This document shows positions 62,325 through 64,000 of a stretch of 64,000 nt of DNA, in pieces (the stretch's first letter is position 1; each line of letters begins with the position of its first letter). A model generated the notes under the pieces. It was not told where the DNA came from, made no database searches, and was given only the letters and a program-made list of their open reading frames with translations. The stretch comes from Hymenobacter radiodurans (GTDB lineage: Bacteria; Bacteroidota; Bacteroidia; Cytophagales; Hymenobacteraceae). Location of the stretch: contig NZ_CP037922.1 of NCBI RefSeq assembly GCF_004355185.1, positions 3,442,001 to 3,506,000 on the forward strand, written 5' to 3'. A program made the translations under genes and the position numbers.

Positions 62325-63569
62325 TTACTTACTACCCAACAACAGCTTCACATAGAAGCTAGGCTGCCGCAGCCGCTCGCGCAGGTTCAAATCCAAGAAC
62401 ATATTGCTAATGGTTTCGGCCAGCGTGGGGTTGTTGGCGGCGCGATTGGCAACTACATTAAACAGCCACGGAAACGCTAAGAGGCGCTGCATAGCCCGAC
62501 TCAGGCGCAACTCCTGCCACAGCCGATTATATACCGCTACATCATAGCCTTTGAGAAAGGCAGCCGAGAAATCATGCGCGGCTAGGGCCCGCGCGGCCCA
62601 ATCAGCAGCGTGGCGGCCGCTTACCATCGCGTGACTGATACCTTCGCCGGAGAATGGATCAATGAGAGAGCCCGCGTCGCCGAGCAGCATGTAAGCCTCG
62701 CCGGAAAGAGAGCGGCGTTTTGAACCCAGCGGCAAGCCGAAACCACGCACCGGACCTAAGCGCTCGGCATCTTTAAATCGCTCACGCAGGGCGGGGTGCG
62801 TTTCCAGAATTTCGGTGAGGCGCTGACGCAAATTTATTTTCTTCTGGGAAACGGTTTTGCTCAGCATTCCTACGCCCACGTTGGCCTGTCCATTAGGCAA
62901 CGGAAATACCCAGAGGTAACCGGGCAAAAATTCTTTGATGAAGTGCAGCTCGATAAAGTTGTCTTTGCTCAAGCCCGTTACGCCCTGATAATACGCCCGC
63001 AGGCCGGCGCAATGATGGTCAGGATCCAGTTGATGCCCGCCGATCTGCCGCGCAAACGCCGACTGCGCCCCGTTAGCCACGAGCAATAGTTTCGCGGTGA
63101 TTTCTATGGTGCCATCAGCGGTGCGCAGGTGCCAGCGGCCGTCAGCGGTGCGTTCGTGGTGAGTGATATCCACGCCTTCCAGCAGCTCAATTTCGGGGCG
63201 CTGGCGCACTTCTTCTACCAGAAAATTATCGAAGTCGATGCGTTTGGCGATGTGGCCGGCGGCGGGGTCGGTGGCTTTGTTAAAATGGGGCCGGAACGGA
63301 ATACCGAGCCGGCGACCGTTGGGCGCGAAAAAATCAATGCCCCAGGCGGGCAGCTGGGCAGCATCGGCGGCAAGTCTGGGGGGCAAATTTTCGTTGATGC
63401 GGCGCAGTTCACTTACGACTTTGCCGCTGAGCGCATCGCCACAGATTTTGTCGCGGGGGAAAGTGGCGCGGTCGAGTAGCAGGCAGCGCTGGCCGGCGTT
63501 GGCTAGGTGCAGGGCTGCTGTAGCACCACCGGGCCCAGCCCCAAGAATGCAGATGTCGGTTTCACGCAT
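62325..63569 (-). CDS. Geranylgeranyl-reductase-family FAD-dependent oxidoreductase
   Basis: 414 residues. FAD motif ICILGAGPGGATAALHLANAGQRCLLLDR, the conserved DKICGDALSGKVVSEL, and YMLLGDAGSLIDPFSGEGISHAMVSGRHAA. The family reduces isoprenoid chains (geranylgeranyl groups) or related lipids. Given the carotenoid genes in the window, an isoprenoid substrate is possible, but it is not adjacent to them. Complete. Confidence 0.88.
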   Translation of the reverse strand: MRETDICILGAGPGGATAALHLANAGQRCLLLDRATFPRDKICGDALSGKVVSELRRINENLPPRLAADAAQLPAWGIDFFAPNGRRLGIPFRPHFNKATDPAAGHIAKRIDFDNFLVEEVRQRPEIELLEGVDITHHERTADGRWHLRTADGTIEITAKLLLVANGAQSAFARQIGGHQLDPDHHCAGLRAYYQGVTGLSKDNFIELHFIKEFLPGYLWVFPLPNGQANVGVGMLSKTVSQKKINLRQRLTEILETHPALRERFKDAERLGPVRGFGLPLGSKRRSLSGEAYMLLGDAGSLIDPFSGEGISHAMVSGRHAADWAARALAAHDFSAAFLKGYDVAVYNRLWQELRLSRAMQRLLAFPWLFNVVANRAANNPTLAETISNMFLDLNLRERLRQPSFYVKLLLGSK

Positions 63570-63653
63570 AGATCAGGGGCGAAGGTACGATGCCTTTTGA
63601 ATGCCTACCAGCAGCGTTGCTGCAATTGGTTAGCGGATAATGCCCAGCCTTGC

Positions 63654-63661
63654 TACCTTCG
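63654..63661 (+). promoter_or_regulatory. Near-consensus -7 promoter box (TACCTTCG) of fabG
   Basis: It differs from TAnnTTTG by one base and ends 5 bases before ATG 63667, much like the sbcD and DMT transporter boxes. Confidence 0.4.
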
Positions 63662-63666
63662 CCCAC

Positions 63667-64000
63667 ATGACAAAACTGCTCGACGGAAAAACCGCCCTCA
63701 TCACTGGCGCCTCCAAAGGAATCGGCCGCGCTATTGCTACCCATTTCGCCCAACTTGGCGCCAACATCGCCTTCACCTACCTCTCCAGCGTGGAGAAAGG
63801 CCAACAGCTCGAACAGGAGCTAGCTGCGCACGGCACCAAAATCAAAGGCTTCCGCTCCGACGCCTCCCTCTACGCCGAAGCCGAAAAGCTGGTCGATGAT
63901 GTGATGACCGAATTTGGCCGCTTGGATATTCTGGTCAACAACGCTGGTATCACCCAAGATGGCTTGCTCATGCGCATGAGCGAACAGAACTGGGACCAAG
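63667..64000 (+). CDS. fabG: 3-oxoacyl-[acyl-carrier-protein] reductase, 5' part
   Basis: It starts at ATG 63667 (MTKLLDGKTALITGASKGIGRAIATHFAQLGANIAFTYLSS) and is cut by the window end. NADPH motif TGASKGIG, and LVNNAGITQDGLLMRM, typical of FabG of fatty acid synthesis, which reduces 3-oxoacyl-ACP. The catalytic YxxxK lies beyond the window. Confidence 0.92.
   Translation, partial: MTKLLDGKTALITGASKGIGRAIATHFAQLGANIAFTYLSSVEKGQQLEQELAAHGTKIKGFRSDASLYAEAEKLVDDVMTEFGRLDILVNNAGITQDGLLMRMSEQNWDQ

Noticed and set aside
595..63384. G-runs as G-quadruplex elements
   Set aside because: A single run of six G cannot form an intramolecular four-stranded structure, and the runs are not clustered in fours.
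595..63384. G-runs explained only by Gly-Gly or Pro-Pro codons
   Set aside because: The motif appears in three frames on either strand and keeps an A/T flank that none of the encoded residues require.

Overview
The window looks like chromosomal DNA of a pigmented, moderately GC-rich member of the Bacteroidota, most likely Hymenobacter or a close relative in the Hymenobacteraceae. The reasons are a keto/hydroxy-carotenoid gene cluster, Bacteroidota-type -7 promoter boxes (TAnnTTTG) close to start codons, a TonB receptor paired with a DUF4249 lipoprotein, a LytTR regulator, PhoH, HscB and a metal locus of the HYC_CC_PP / TonB receptor / HMA type. There is no phage, insertion sequence or CRISPR array. 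Most genes are housekeeping genes, with a few accessory islands.

Layout. 0.3-3.7 kb: a metal-related locus of a small Cys-rich membrane protein, a TonB-dependent receptor broken by two frameshifts, and a secreted HMA protein. 4-7 kb: a LytTR response regulator converging on, and overlapping, a TPR sensor kinase. 7.1-15 kb: carotenoid cluster (crtW, ispH, DUF2141, hypothetical, crtB, crtI, ECF sigma factor, a CarH-like MerR/B12 regulator, crtZ). 15-23 kb: enoyl-CoA hydratase, ComEC, GNAT, PhoH, SAM-hydrolase family, ABM protein, HscB, tRNA-Leu(CAA), and a frameshifted YgjP metalloprotease. 23-32 kb: M29-like protein, SDR, beta-propeller-like protein, a ricin-lectin/PD40/OmpA envelope protein, a NarL regulator, and an overlapping YqcI/YcgG plus DUF1989 pair. 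32-40 kb: two amidohydrolase-fold proteins, an M19 dipeptidase, DUF2945 and an APC permease. 40-50 kb: Spy-like protein, MBL/rhodanese enzyme, sbcD, an AT-rich orphan gene, frameshifted sbcC, a SUKH protein, and an HNH endonuclease. 50-64 kb: thioredoxin, TonB receptor plus DUF4249 lipoprotein, PNP, SppA, RarA, a DMT transporter, LpdA, a geranylgeranyl-reductase-like flavoprotein and the 5' part of fabG.

The most striking signal is not a gene. The heptamer GGGGGGC, followed on its C side by a run of A/T (typically AAATTT, AATTT or ATTTT), recurs about 49 times by my reading (22 on +, 27 on -). It lies mostly inside genes and in all three reading frames, so codon choice does not explain it. 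Several intrinsic terminators share a related stem (CTGGGGGCTTTTTT). An uptake- or recombination-type signal is a reasonable guess. ComEC is present in the window, but nothing here proves a link.

A second pattern is a set of single-base deletions. They break the TonB receptor (twice), sbcC (twice), a small lipoprotein, a SUKH gene and ygjP. Most sit in G/C runs of this motif type. Homopolymer under-calling in the assembly is the simplest explanation; slippage in the living cell is the interesting alternative. Two perfect 33-34 bp inverted repeats of one REP-like family, and several long intergenic hairpins, complete the non-coding picture.
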